A stretch of DNA of 64,000 nt from Mycobacterium sp. (GTDB taxonomy: Bacteria; Actinomycetota; Actinomycetes; Mycobacteriales; Mycobacteriaceae). Below are positions 7,523 through 15,329 of this stretch, one piece after another. Each line of letters opens with the position of its first letter. Within the stretch, counting starts at the first letter, position 1. Position numbers and translations under genes: made by a program. Under the pieces are notes generated by a model, which searched no databases, was not told where the DNA came from, and was given only the letters and a program-made list of their open reading frames with translations. The stretch covers positions 1-64,000 of the forward strand of contig NZ_JAOPWB010000162.1 in assembly GCF_025965855.1 (NCBI RefSeq), written 5' to 3'.

Positions 7523-9385
7523 GTGGAGGTACGAGGTCCGGTGGCCGGCGGCGACGAACGCGGCTCGGCGTTTGCCGGGCTCGGCCAGCGTGGGCTGGTC
7601 AGCAGGATGCACACGCAGCTCGACGAGTTGCTGGCGGCGCGCGATCAGATGGAGCAACTGCTGCGCGTGTTCGTCGAGATCGGCGCGGACGTCGGCGACC
7701 TGGACGCGACGTTGCACCGGATCATCGCCGCGGCCAGGGAATTGACCTCCGCGACCTACGGCGCGCTCGCCATACGCGATCCCGAGGGCACCTTGCTCAG
7801 GTTCGTCCATGAGGGAATGGACGCAGACACAGTCGGACGCATCGGCCATCTGCCGGTGGGCAAGGGGCTTTTGAGCCTGTCGCTCCTGGACACGCCGGCA
7901 CTGCACGTGGATGACCTGACAGCACACCAGGCCGCCGTGGGGTTTCCCGAGCACCACCCGCCCATGCGTGCGTTCCTCGCGGTGCCGATCACCATCCGCG
8001 GCATCGTGTTCGGCAACATCTACCTCACCCACGTCGACCCGGCGCGGGTGTTCTCCGAATCCGATGAGGTTGCCGCTCGCGCGCTGGCGTTCGCGGCCGC
8101 GGCCACCATCGACAATGCGCAACTGTTCGAGCGCGAGCGGTTGGCGGTGAAGTGGATGGAGGCCAGCCGCGAGATCACGACCGCCCTGCTGTCCAGCGCC
8201 GAGCCGCAGCGGCGCCCGTTGCGGTTGATCGCCGAAAGCGCGCGGATCCTGACCGACGCCGAACAGGCGATCGTCCTTGTCCCGGCCGACGCGGACCTGC
8301 CGAACGACGAAACCGACACGCTGGTGGTCTCCGCGGCGGTGGGAGTTCACGCCGACGAGGTCATGGGCCGCCAAGTTCCGGTGCAGGGTTCCACCAGCGG
8401 CGAGGTCTTCCGTTCCGCCCAACCCGTGATCACCGAGTCGCTGCGGTACCCGATCCAGGCGTTCACGGATGTCGGGCAGCGCCCCGCCATCCTGATGCCG
8501 CTGCGCGCCGACGACCAGGTCGCGGGCGTGATTGCGATCGCCCGCGCCGCCGACCAGCCACCGTTCGACGAAAGCTACCTCGACCTGGTCAGCGATTTCG
8601 CCACCCACGCCGCGATAGCGCTGGTGCTGGCGGCGGCCCGGGACGACGCGCGCCAACTGACCATCCTCGCCGAGCGCGAGCGCATCGCGCACGATCTGCA
8701 CGACCACGTCATCCAGCGACTGTTCGCCGCCGGCATGGACCTGCAGGGCACGCTCGCGCGGGCGCGATCGCCGGAGGTGGCCGAGCGGCTCAACCGCACC
8801 CTCGACGATCTCCAAACCATCATCGAGGAGATCCGAACGACGATCTTCCAGCTCAAATCCCCGTTGGGCAAGAATGCCGACTTCCGGCAGAGGATTCAGC
8901 AAGTGGTCGCCGACCTGACCGAAAACCGCGAGATCGTCACCACACTGCGCCTGCACGGACCGATGACCGCCGTCGGCGGCGAGCTCGCCGAGCACGCCGA
9001 AGCGGTCACCACGGAGGCCGTCAGTAACGCGCTTCGCCACTCCGGTGCGTCGCGGCTGACCGTCGAGGTAGACGTCGCCGACATGTTCATCCTCGACGTC
9101 AGCGACAACGGCTGCGGCATACCCGCCGACAACTCCCGCAACAGCGGCTTGGCCAACATGAAGTACCGCGCCGAACAACTCGGCGGCACCTGCGAGATCA
9201 CCAATCCACCGGAGGGCGGCACCCGGGTCCACTGGGTCGCTCCGCTGACCGATCAGAAACAGGCAGGATCAATGGCGCGTGGGTGGGGTCTAACGGCCCT
9301 GCCGAACGGTGCCGCCTCGGCGCCGGCGATGCGACGGCCGTCATCCGGGCGGCATCACCGGGACGCTGCTGGGTTCGGTCAGTAA
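7523..9385 (+). CDS. dosS: DosS/DosT-type heme sensor histidine kinase
   Basis: This ~620-residue sensor kinase has two tandem GAF domains (residues ~55-200 and ~230-370) and a HisKA_3 plus HATPase_c core. The heme-ligand region is conserved as 'HHPPMRAFLAVP', with His145 matching the proximal His149 of DosS. The phosphoacceptor is His393 in 'RERIAHDLHDHVIQRLF', and the N and G boxes are 'EAVSNALRHSG' and 'DNGCGIP'. It should sense O2, NO or CO and phosphorylate DosR. The GTG at 7523 follows AGGAG by 5 bases. A ~40-residue basic tail after the normal end (HWVAPLTDQ) is absent from DosS and DosT. Assignment to DosS rather than DosT is from position only. Confidence 0.88.
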   Translation: MEVRGPVAGGDERGSAFAGLGQRGLVSRMHTQLDELLAARDQMEQLLRVFVEIGADVGDLDATLHRIIAAARELTSATYGALAIRDPEGTLLRFVHEGMDADTVGRIGHLPVGKGLLSLSLLDTPALHVDDLTAHQAAVGFPEHHPPMRAFLAVPITIRGIVFGNIYLTHVDPARVFSESDEVAARALAFAAAATIDNAQLFERERLAVKWMEASREITTALLSSAEPQRRPLRLIAESARILTDAEQAIVLVPADADLPNDETDTLVVSAAVGVHADEVMGRQVPVQGSTSGEVFRSAQPVITESLRYPIQAFTDVGQRPAILMPLRADDQVAGVIAIARAADQPPFDESYLDLVSDFATHAAIALVLAAARDDARQLTILAERERIAHDLHDHVIQRLFAAGMDLQGTLARARSPEVAERLNRTLDDLQTIIEEIRTTIFQLKSPLGKNADFRQRIQQVVADLTENREIVTTLRLHGPMTAVGGELAEHAEAVTTEAVSNALRHSGASRLTVEVDVADMFILDVSDNGCGIPADNSRNSGLANMKYRAEQLGGTCEITNPPEGGTRVHWVAPLTDQKQAGSMARGWGLTALPNGAASAPAMRRPSSGRHHRDAAGFGQ

Positions 9386-9476
9386 CGCCGTCGTCCACTC
9401 GGTCCGGATGCCGGAGATCGTGGCGCGGCCGTCTTAAGACTTGGCGCGGACGTCCGGGGCGGCGGACGCTTAGTTG

Positions 9477-10946
9477 GTGACCGATACTGCGCCTTTCGCC
9501 CCCTATGCGGATGTGCACGAAACCCACACGGGCGTGGTCGTGCTCGCCGGCGACCGCGCGTTCAAGGCGAAGAAGCCGGTCCTGACCGACTTTCTCGACT
9601 TCCGCACGCCGGAGCAGCGCGAGCGCGCGTGCCTCCGGGAGGTCGAGCTGAACAGCCGGCTGTCGCCCGGCAGCTACCTCGGGGTCGCGCGCCTGTCCGA
9701 CCCCGGCGGCGGCGCGGCCGAACCGATCGTCGTCATGCGTCGCTACCGAGACGACGACCGGCTGGTGTCCATCGCGACCCGCGACGCCGACGGCTCCGTT
9801 CGACGCCTCCTGGACACCATCGCCGCCGTGCTGGCTAGCTTTCACGAGCGCGCCGAGCGCGGCCGCGCGATCGACGCGCAGGGCGAGCCCGGCGCGATCG
9901 ACCGACGCTGGCGCGACAACCTGGTCGAACTCGACCGCCACGCGGACACGCTGCCCACCGAGACCCTGTCGCGAATCGCGCGGCTTGCCGGCGAATTCAT
10001 CGCGGGCCGCGAACCACTGTTCCGGCGCCGCATCGAGGACGGACTCATCGTCGACGGCCACGGCGATCTGCTCGCCGACGACATCTTCTGCGGCCAGGAC
10101 GAACCGGCGCTGCTCGATTGCCTGGAGTTCGACGACAATCTTCGCTACGTCGACTGCGTGGATGACGCCGCGTTCCTCGCCATGGATCTGGAGTTCCTCG
10201 GCCGCAAGGAACTTGGCGAGCACTTCCTCGAACGCTACGCCGCGCACTCGGCGCGGACGGCGCCGCCGGCGCTAGGGCACTTTTACGTCGCCTACCGCGC
10301 CGTCGTGCGGGCGAAGATCGACTGCGTGCGAGGGTCGCAGGGCAAGCCGGAGGCCGCCGAGGATGCCGCCCGGCACCTCGCGATCGCGGACGAGCGCCTT
10401 CGCGGCGCCACCGTGCGCCTGGCGCTCGTCGGCGGAAACCCGGGCACCGGCAAGTCCACCGTCGCCCGTGCGCTCGCCGAACAGACTGGCGCCCAGGTCA
10501 TTTCGACCGACGACGTCCGCCGGGAACTGCGGGAATCCGGCGCGATCGCGGGCGACGCCGGCGTCCTGGATCAGGGGCTCTACAGCCCGGACAACGTCGC
10601 GGTGGTTTACGAGTTCGCCCTGCGGCGGGCGCGTTCGTTGCTGGCCGATGGGCAATCGGTGATCCTCGACGGCACCTGGCGGGATCCGCGGATGCGTGCG
10701 CGGGCCCATCGCCTCGCCTCCGAAACGCACTCGGCGACGGTGGAACTCATGTTCTCGTCGACTGTCGACACGGCGGCCGGCCGAATCACCACCCGGCAGC
10801 CGGGCAACTCGGAGGTGACCCCGGAGATCGCCGCGGCGCTGGCCGCCGAGCGCGCCGGCTGGGACACCGCGCACCGGATCGACACGTCGGGGGCACTCGA
10901 AGACTCGGCGCGAGAGGCCCTCGATGTCTGGCGCGGGACGTTGTAG
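9477..10946 (+). CDS. Rv2004c-like protein: APH-type kinase plus P-loop kinase
   Basis: This 489-residue two-domain protein resembles M. tuberculosis Rv2004c, a DosR-regulon member. Residues ~1-310 form an aminoglycoside-phosphotransferase-like fold with the catalytic pattern 'LIVDGHGDLLADDIFC' and 'LLDCLEFDDNLR'. Residues ~320-489 form an AAA/zeta-toxin-like kinase domain with Walker A GGNPGTGKST and 'ILDGTWRDPRMR'. Both halves should bind nucleotide; the substrate is not known. The GTG at 9477 is used. It lies 91 bases after the sensor kinase gene and probably shares its regulation. Confidence 0.8.
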   Translation: MTDTAPFAPYADVHETHTGVVVLAGDRAFKAKKPVLTDFLDFRTPEQRERACLREVELNSRLSPGSYLGVARLSDPGGGAAEPIVVMRRYRDDDRLVSIATRDADGSVRRLLDTIAAVLASFHERAERGRAIDAQGEPGAIDRRWRDNLVELDRHADTLPTETLSRIARLAGEFIAGREPLFRRRIEDGLIVDGHGDLLADDIFCGQDEPALLDCLEFDDNLRYVDCVDDAAFLAMDLEFLGRKELGEHFLERYAAHSARTAPPALGHFYVAYRAVVRAKIDCVRGSQGKPEAAEDAARHLAIADERLRGATVRLALVGGNPGTGKSTVARALAEQTGAQVISTDDVRRELRESGAIAGDAGVLDQGLYSPDNVAVVYEFALRRARSLLADGQSVILDGTWRDPRMRARAHRLASETHSATVELMFSSTVDTAAGRITTRQPGNSEVTPEIAAALAAERAGWDTAHRIDTSGALEDSAREALDVWRGTL

Positions 10947-11056
10947 GCCCAGTTCACGACCCGAGCGGGGTGGTTGACATGTTGGTCTCGGCGGCCAAAA
11001 CGCCCCATTCGCGTTCTCCGCGTGGGCGATTCGCTGTTGGCGTGGCTCTCCCACCG

Positions 11057-11283
11057 TTCCCGCAGCAGAAACTGATGGGCCGGCAGGTGCTGGAAGTCTT
11101 GCCGATACCCCGATGGCCCTGCAGTTGCGCACCGGCATCGCGATGCTCAGCTACGCCGACACGTTCGCCTCCGGCTTCACCGCCGACTACGACACCGCGC
11201 CCGACGTCGAGGCGCTCGCCGCCGGAATCGAAAACGGCGTCGCGCAATTGGTTTGGGCCGGCCGCCACTCCGCTATCGGGTGA
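11057..11283 (+). pseudogene. C-terminal remnant of a wax ester synthase/diacylglycerol acyltransferase
   Basis: The plus strand carries the tail of a WS/DGAT (Tgs) protein in two frames. 'FPQQKLMGRQVLEVLPIP' is readable from 11057, then a shift at about 11108-11113 leads to 'MALQLRTGIAMLSYAD' and 'FTADYDTAPDVEALAAGI', ending at TGA 11281-11283. This is the family's 'Y..G..V...PI......L.IA..SY......G...D....PD' C-terminal pattern. The catalytic HHxxxDG region is absent, so nothing functional remains. Tgs1 (triacylglycerol synthase) is a core DosR-regulon gene in M. tuberculosis, which fits the location. The segment 10947-11056 holds no other recognisable gene. Confidence 0.6.
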
Positions 11284-11962
11284 CCGGCCGGTCGTTGGAG
11301 CGGCGGATGCGACGATGCGCGGTCACCAGCAGGTGGTCGAACTCCTGCGAGTTGAGGGGCAGGCCGGCGCCGAGGAAGTCTTCGGCGATCTGCTCGGCCA
11401 ACAGCCGCAGCTTGACGTTTGCCTCCTGGGACAGCCATTTGAGCAGGTTGAACGCGGCATTGTCGTTGATCCGGTAGATCAGCATCAGCATGCCCTTGGT
11501 CTGCTCGATGCTGGCGCGGTTCTCGCTGATCTCGGCCAGTCTCGCGGTGACAAGGTCCTCCTGCGCCCGTTCTGGCGGCGGGGAGACGTCGACGTAGAAC
11601 CCGTGCGTTCCGATCACTTCGCCTTGATCGTCGAAGAGTTGGTCACCGACGACGACGATGTGGCGCACGTTGCCGGCGGTGTCGATGATGCGGTGGCGGG
11701 TGCTGAACGCCTGGTGGGCGTTCAGGATCTGATCGATCGTGGCCGCGACCTGCCTGCGATCGTCGGGGTGTTTGTGGGCGAGCACCAGGTCGGTGGTCGG
11801 GGTGACGCTGCCCGGCTCGTAGCCGTGCATCCGCTGCACCTGCGCGGACCATTCCCACCGCTGGTCGGCGAAGTAGAACCGGAACCAGCCCACCCGTTGC
11901 GGATCGCCGCCGGCCAGGGCCTGTTCGATGTCAGGCGTCTGGCCGTCTAGATGCCATTTCAT
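11273..11962 (-). CDS. PAS-ANTAR domain protein
   Basis: This 229-residue putative RNA-binding regulator has a PAS fold at residues ~25-130 ('GWFRFYFADQRWEWSAQVQRMHGY' style start, 'HKHPDDRRQV' in the middle). An ANTAR domain follows at ~145-205 ('LAEISENRASIEQTKGMLMLIYRIN...AFNLLKWLSQEANVKLRLLAEQI'). ANTAR domains bind dual-hairpin RNA antiterminators, and the PAS part should gate this with a ligand or redox signal. The ATG at 11962 has AAGG 6 bases upstream. It lies 74 bases downstream of hsp20 on the same strand, so the two may be co-transcribed. Its last 11 bases overlap the Tgs remnant tail. Confidence 0.82.
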   Translation of the reverse strand: MKWHLDGQTPDIEQALAGGDPQRVGWFRFYFADQRWEWSAQVQRMHGYEPGSVTPTTDLVLAHKHPDDRRQVAATIDQILNAHQAFSTRHRIIDTAGNVRHIVVVGDQLFDDQGEVIGTHGFYVDVSPPPERAQEDLVTARLAEISENRASIEQTKGMLMLIYRINDNAAFNLLKWLSQEANVKLRLLAEQIAEDFLGAGLPLNSQEFDHLLVTAHRRIRRSNDRPVTR

Positions 11963-12036
11963 CTGAGACCTTGCCTCCTCGGGCAAAGGGCGGCGGCGGC
12001 GGCCAGGTCGCGGTCGCCGCCCCGCCCGCCGGCTGA

Positions 12037-12486
12037 TCAGGCGTCTATGACCTCCCGCTTCGAAGCGGTGTCGTCGAGGGCCTGGTGCCCGTTGCCGTGA
12101 GCGACGGAGATCTTGCGCGGCTTGGCCTTTTCGGCCACCGGGATGCGCAGGCTCAGGACGCCTTCCTGGTATGACGCCTCGATCCTGTCGGTGTCGAGGT
12201 TTTCACCGAGCACGAGCTGGCGACTGAACACCCCTCGGGGCCGCTCGGTGGCCAGCATCTCGCGGTTCGGGTCCACGGCGGGCCGCTCGGCACGCACGGT
12301 CACCACATTGCGCTCGATGTCGATGTCCAGCGAGTTGGCGTCGATGCCCGGCAGGTCGAACTCGACGACAAATCGTTCCCCCTCGCGCCAGGCGTCCATC
12401 GGCATCACTGCGGGCCGCGCGGCCGTGCCGAGTACGTGCTGGGCGAAGCGGTCCAGGTCACGGAACGGATCGGTACGCATCAGCAT
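12037..12486 (-). CDS. Hsp20/alpha-crystallin small heat shock protein (18 kDa antigen type)
   Basis: This 149-residue small heat shock protein begins [21 protein letters not shown] and closely resembles the M. avium/M. leprae 18 kDa antigen. The alpha-crystallin domain occupies ~35-125, with '[26 protein letters not shown]' and the C-terminal '[18 protein letters not shown]' (I-P-V oligomerisation motif type). It is an ATP-independent holdase in the cytoplasm. The ATG at 12486 follows GAGAGG; a GTG three codons earlier is possible. It is divergent from a MerR gene at 12640 with a strong palindrome between them, suggesting HspR-like control. Confidence 0.9.
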   Translation of the reverse strand: MLMRTDPFRDLDRFAQHVLGTAARPAVMPMDAWREGERFVVEFDLPGIDANSLDIDIERNVVTVRAERPAVDPNREMLATERPRGVFSRQLVLGENLDTDRIEASYQEGVLSLRIPVAEKAKPRKISVAHGNGHQALDDTASKREVIDA

Positions 12487-12531
12487 GGCGGTCACCTCTC
12501 ACTCCAATCTGTTGGTTGTGAAACGGCTTTT

Positions 12532-12561
12532 CCTATGTCTTTCTATGTCAAAAGACATAGA
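12532..12561. promoter_or_regulatory. Palindromic operator between hsp20 and the MerR gene
   Basis: TCTATGTCAAAAGACATAGA (12542-12561) is a perfect 8-base inverted repeat around AAAA. A third half-site, CTATGTC, occurs as a direct repeat at 12533-12539. The region is strikingly AT-rich for this genome. It is the obvious binding site for the adjacent MerR-family regulator and sits between the two divergent starts. Confidence 0.65.
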
Positions 12562-12639
12562 TTTCATATATCACCATCGACAGCACTGCGCAAGTGTGAT
12601 AAACAGATTTTCCGAGCGAATCAGTCGAGGAGATGTCCG

Positions 12640-13002
12640 ATGACCGAGAACACTGGCGCCACGGGGGCGCCGGCGTCGGATCGCGGGGTGTACGGAATCT
12701 CTGTGGCCGCCGAACTTTCCGGCATCCCGGTGCAGTCGCTTCGCCTCTACGAACGGCACGGGCTCTTGAGGCCGGCGCGAAGCGACGGCGGAACGCGGCG
12801 CTACAGCCCCGACGACCTGGCCCGGCTCCAGCGCATCAGCGCCCTGGTCGACGCCGGGGTCAACCTCGCCGGCATTGCCCGCATCCTGAGCCTGGAAGAT
12901 GACAACGCCACGCTATCGGCGGTCAACACCGATCTGCGGTCCACCAACCGCAGCTTGCGGAACGCGGGGAAGGGCGCGCGGGCCAAAGACAACGCAACAT
13001 GA
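12640..13002 (+). CDS. MerR-family transcriptional regulator (HspR-like)
   Basis: This 120-residue regulator has an N-terminal MerR winged helix at residues ~18-85. The typical 'YGISVAAELSGIPVQSLRLYERHGLLRPARSDGGTRRY' segment is followed by 'DLARLQRISALVDAGVNLAGI'. The C terminus is short and basic with no metal-binding cysteines, as in HspR-type heat shock repressors. It has a strong ribosome site (GAGGAGA) and starts at 12640. Its position, divergent from hsp20 across a perfect palindrome, suggests it controls hsp20 and itself; this is inferred, not shown. Confidence 0.85.
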   Translation: MTENTGATGAPASDRGVYGISVAAELSGIPVQSLRLYERHGLLRPARSDGGTRRYSPDDLARLQRISALVDAGVNLAGIARILSLEDDNATLSAVNTDLRSTNRSLRNAGKGARAKDNAT

Positions 13003-13112
13003 CACACGAAAAGGGTTGGTCACCGACGCGTTACCGAGCCGCCTTGCGGTTGGGCTCGCTCGGCCCGTTCATATGCGCACCCGGGCGCCTTCCGGATGTT
13101 CGTTTGAGGTGT

Positions 13113-13140
13113 TTGCACTTGGTTGTCTGGCTCCTAGACT
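13113..13140 (+). promoter_or_regulatory. Candidate SigA-type promoter of the GAF-ANTAR gene
   Basis: TTGCAC (13113-13118) and TAGACT (13135-13140) are separated by 16 bases. They resemble the primary sigma -35 and -10 elements and lie about 110 bases before the GAF-ANTAR start at 13253. No other gene is evident in 13003-13252. Confidence 0.35.
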
Positions 13141-13252
13141 GCGCTTTATGGGTCGACGCGTCGGGAGGTGCTCCGCCGGGTCGTGGCAGGCGACGGGGGG
13201 CGCACCGCTGCCGTGCAGCAGCGCCCGTGAAGCCCTTGAGGGGGGTGATGGA

Positions 13253-13972
13253 ATGCCGGACGGCCAGAACACAGTCGTCGCTCAGTTGACGGAACTGATG
13301 ACCAATATGGACCGCAACGGGGCGGAGACCACGGCCGGACTGCGTGAACTCGTCGAAACTGGTGTTCAGCACATGCCGGGCTGCCAATACGCCGGGATCA
13401 CCCTGGCCGAGAAGGGCAAGGCGGTTACCAACGTGGTCGCCACGCATCGCTACGCGACGATCCTCGATACGATCCAGGACCGGCGCGGGGAGGGGCCGTG
13501 CCTGACCGCGGCGTGGCGGCACCACATGATGTTCGTCGACGACTTGAATGTCGACCAGCGCTGGCCGCGCTATCAGCGCGACGCGCTCGCGGAGACCCCG
13601 GTCCGCTCGATCGTGTCGTACGAGTTGTTCGACGATGGTAAGAGCATGGCGGCGCTCAACTTCTATGCCGAGCATCCGCACGTGTTCGACGACGAATCAC
13701 TAGAGATTGGCGGGGTTTTCGCCACCCATGTGGCGTTGGCGTGGTCGATGATGCGCCGGCAAAACCAGTTTCGCAGCGCGCTGGCGTCACGGGATATCAT
13801 CGGTCAGGCCAAAGGCGTCGTCATGGAGCGCTTCAACCTCGACGCCGTCGAAGCGTTCGAACTCCTCACCCGGCTATCGCAGCAATCGAACACCAAAGTG
13901 ATCGACATCGCCAAAGCGCTGATCGACAACGAGCATCCGCTCAAGCCACCGCATCGCGGCCCCCGCGCATAG
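13253..13972 (+). CDS. GAF-ANTAR domain protein
   Basis: This 239-residue cytoplasmic regulator has a GAF domain at residues ~20-165 ('GVQHMPGCQYAGITLAEKGKAVT', 'GEGPCLTAAW', 'RSIVSYELFDDGKSMAALNFYA'). An ANTAR domain spans ~175-230 ('ALASRDIIGQAKGVVMERFNLDAVEAFELLTRLSQQSN'). Proteins of this layout are predicted to sense a small ligand through GAF and to bind RNA hairpins through ANTAR. Mycobacteria carry several. The ATG at 13253 follows GAGGGGGG. It is followed by the SigF-type promoter of the dehydrogenase gene, so it probably ends its own transcript. Confidence 0.85.
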   Translation: MPDGQNTVVAQLTELMTNMDRNGAETTAGLRELVETGVQHMPGCQYAGITLAEKGKAVTNVVATHRYATILDTIQDRRGEGPCLTAAWRHHMMFVDDLNVDQRWPRYQRDALAETPVRSIVSYELFDDGKSMAALNFYAEHPHVFDDESLEIGGVFATHVALAWSMMRRQNQFRSALASRDIIGQAKGVVMERFNLDAVEAFELLTRLSQQSNTKVIDIAKALIDNEHPLKPPHRGPRA

Positions 13973-14007
13973 CTGCGACCGTTCCGCAATGGATGGCGGG
14001 CTGCGGC

Positions 14008-14031
14008 GTTTCGGCCGGCGCGACACGGGTA
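14008..14031 (+). promoter_or_regulatory. SigF-type promoter of the zinc alcohol dehydrogenase gene
   Basis: GTTT (14008-14011), 15 bases, then GGGTA (14027-14031), followed by T, matches the mycobacterial SigF pattern GTTT-N15-17-GGGTA exactly. The ATG at 14044 lies 12 bases after the -10 element, so the mRNA would be leaderless or nearly so. Confidence 0.65.
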
Positions 14032-14043
14032 TGTGCCATGCAC

Positions 14044-15225
14044 ATGAAAGCCGTCACGTGGCAGGGCAAGCGCGACGTTCGCGTGGAGTCGGTCCCCGAT
14101 CCGAAGATCGAACAGTCAACGGACGCCATCGTCGAGGTCACCTCGACGAACATCTGCGGGTCCGACCTGCACCTCTACGAAATTCTCGGGGCCTTCATGA
14201 ACCCTGGGGACATCCTCGGGCACGAGCCGATGGGGATCGTCCGCGAGGTCGGCGCGGAAACGGGCGATCTGCGGATCGGTGATCGGGTCGTCATCCCGTT
14301 CCAGATCTCCTGCGGCCGGTGCCACATGTGTGGCAAGCAGCTCTACACCCAGTGTGAGACCACCCAGGTGCGCGATCAGGGCATGGGCGCGGCGTTGTTC
14401 GGTTATTCAGAGCTCTACGGCGAAATTCCCGGCGGCCAAGCCGAACTGCTGCGGGTCCCGCAAGCCCAGTTCACCCACATCAAAGTTCCTGTGGGACCGC
14501 CGGATTCGCGCTTCGTGTACCTGTCGGATGTGCTGCCGACCGCGTGGCAGGCGGTGGCCTACGCCGACATTCCCGACGGTGGGTCGGTGGCCGTGCTCGG
14601 CCTGGGTCCCATCGGGGACATGGCGGCACGCATCGCCGACCATCTCGGCTACCGGGTAATCGCCGTCGATCTGGTGCCCGAACGCCTGGCCCGCGCCGCG
14701 GCGCGCGGCATCCACACCATCGATCTGGGCCGGCTCGATTCCCCCCTCGGCGACGCGATCCGCGACCTGACCGACGGCCGGGGCACCGACTCGGTGATCG
14801 ACGCGGTGGGCATGGAGTCGCACGGTTCCCCCGTCGCCAGGCTGGTTCAGCAGGCGAGCACCATGTTGCCGGACGTGCTGGCCAAGCGGCTCATGCAGAC
14901 CGCCGGTGTGGACCGACTCAGCGCCCTGTATTCCGCCATCGACATCGTGCGGCGCGGCGGAACAATCTCGCTGATCGGCGTCTACGGCGGGATGGCCGAC
15001 CCCCTGCCGATGCTCACCCTCTTCGACAAGCAAGTGACCCTGCGGATGGGACAGGCCAACGTGAAGAAGTGGGTCGACGACATCATGCCCCTGCTGACCG
15101 ACGACGATCCGCTCGGCGTCGACACCTTCGCCACCCACGTGCTGTCCCTCGACGAGGCCCCGCACGCCTACGAGATCTTCCAGAAAAAGCAGGACGGGGC
15201 CGTCAAGGTCATGCTGAAGCCGTAA
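14044..15225 (+). CDS. Zinc-dependent alcohol dehydrogenase, formaldehyde-dehydrogenase-like
   Basis: This 393-residue medium-chain dehydrogenase begins MKAVTWQGKRDVRVESVPDP. The catalytic zinc site is 'NICGSDLHLYE' (Cys, Asp) with 'GHEPMG' (His/Glu). Structural-zinc-type cysteines appear in 'CGRCHMCGKQLYTQC', and the NAD-binding turn is 'VLGLGPIGDMAARIA'. The length and the long insert after the Rossmann fold ('VARLVQQASTMLPDVLAKR...') match the glutathione-independent formaldehyde dehydrogenase-like branch; the true substrate is not known. The start at 14044 is preferred because it fits both the family N terminus and the leaderless spacing from the SigF promoter; ATG 14038 is in frame too. 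Confidence 0.85.
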   Translation: MKAVTWQGKRDVRVESVPDPKIEQSTDAIVEVTSTNICGSDLHLYEILGAFMNPGDILGHEPMGIVREVGAETGDLRIGDRVVIPFQISCGRCHMCGKQLYTQCETTQVRDQGMGAALFGYSELYGEIPGGQAELLRVPQAQFTHIKVPVGPPDSRFVYLSDVLPTAWQAVAYADIPDGGSVAVLGLGPIGDMAARIADHLGYRVIAVDLVPERLARAAARGIHTIDLGRLDSPLGDAIRDLTDGRGTDSVIDAVGMESHGSPVARLVQQASTMLPDVLAKRLMQTAGVDRLSALYSAIDIVRRGGTISLIGVYGGMADPLPMLTLFDKQVTLRMGQANVKKWVDDIMPLLTDDDPLGVDTFATHVLSLDEAPHAYEIFQKKQDGAVKVMLKP

Positions 15226-15293
15226 TCTCGTTGTGAACCAGGCGATTTCGGACACATCGGGGTCGCCAGGGGGCGCGCTTGCGGCCGCGCGCG

Positions 15294-15318
15294 GTTTGAC
15301 CGCCGGGTCGGCCGGGTA
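15294..15318 (+). promoter_or_regulatory. SigF-type promoter of glgX
   Basis: GGTTT with GTTT at 15294-15297, 16 bases, then GGGTA (15314-15318) followed by T. This is an exact match to the SigF pattern. The ATG at 15330 lies 11 bases downstream, indicating a leaderless transcript. Confidence 0.65.
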
Positions 15319-15329
15319 TCAACTGCGCT

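Noticed and set aside
7163-9232. 689-codon open frame on the minus strand opposite the sensor kinase
   Set aside because: It is the GC-skew shadow of the DosS-type gene; its product is low-complexity and matches no family, while the plus strand shows complete GAF and kinase motifs.
10970-11950. 326-codon plus-strand frame spanning the Tgs remnant and the PAS-ANTAR gene
   Set aside because: Only its first third has meaning (the Tgs tail); the rest is antisense to the PAS-ANTAR protein.
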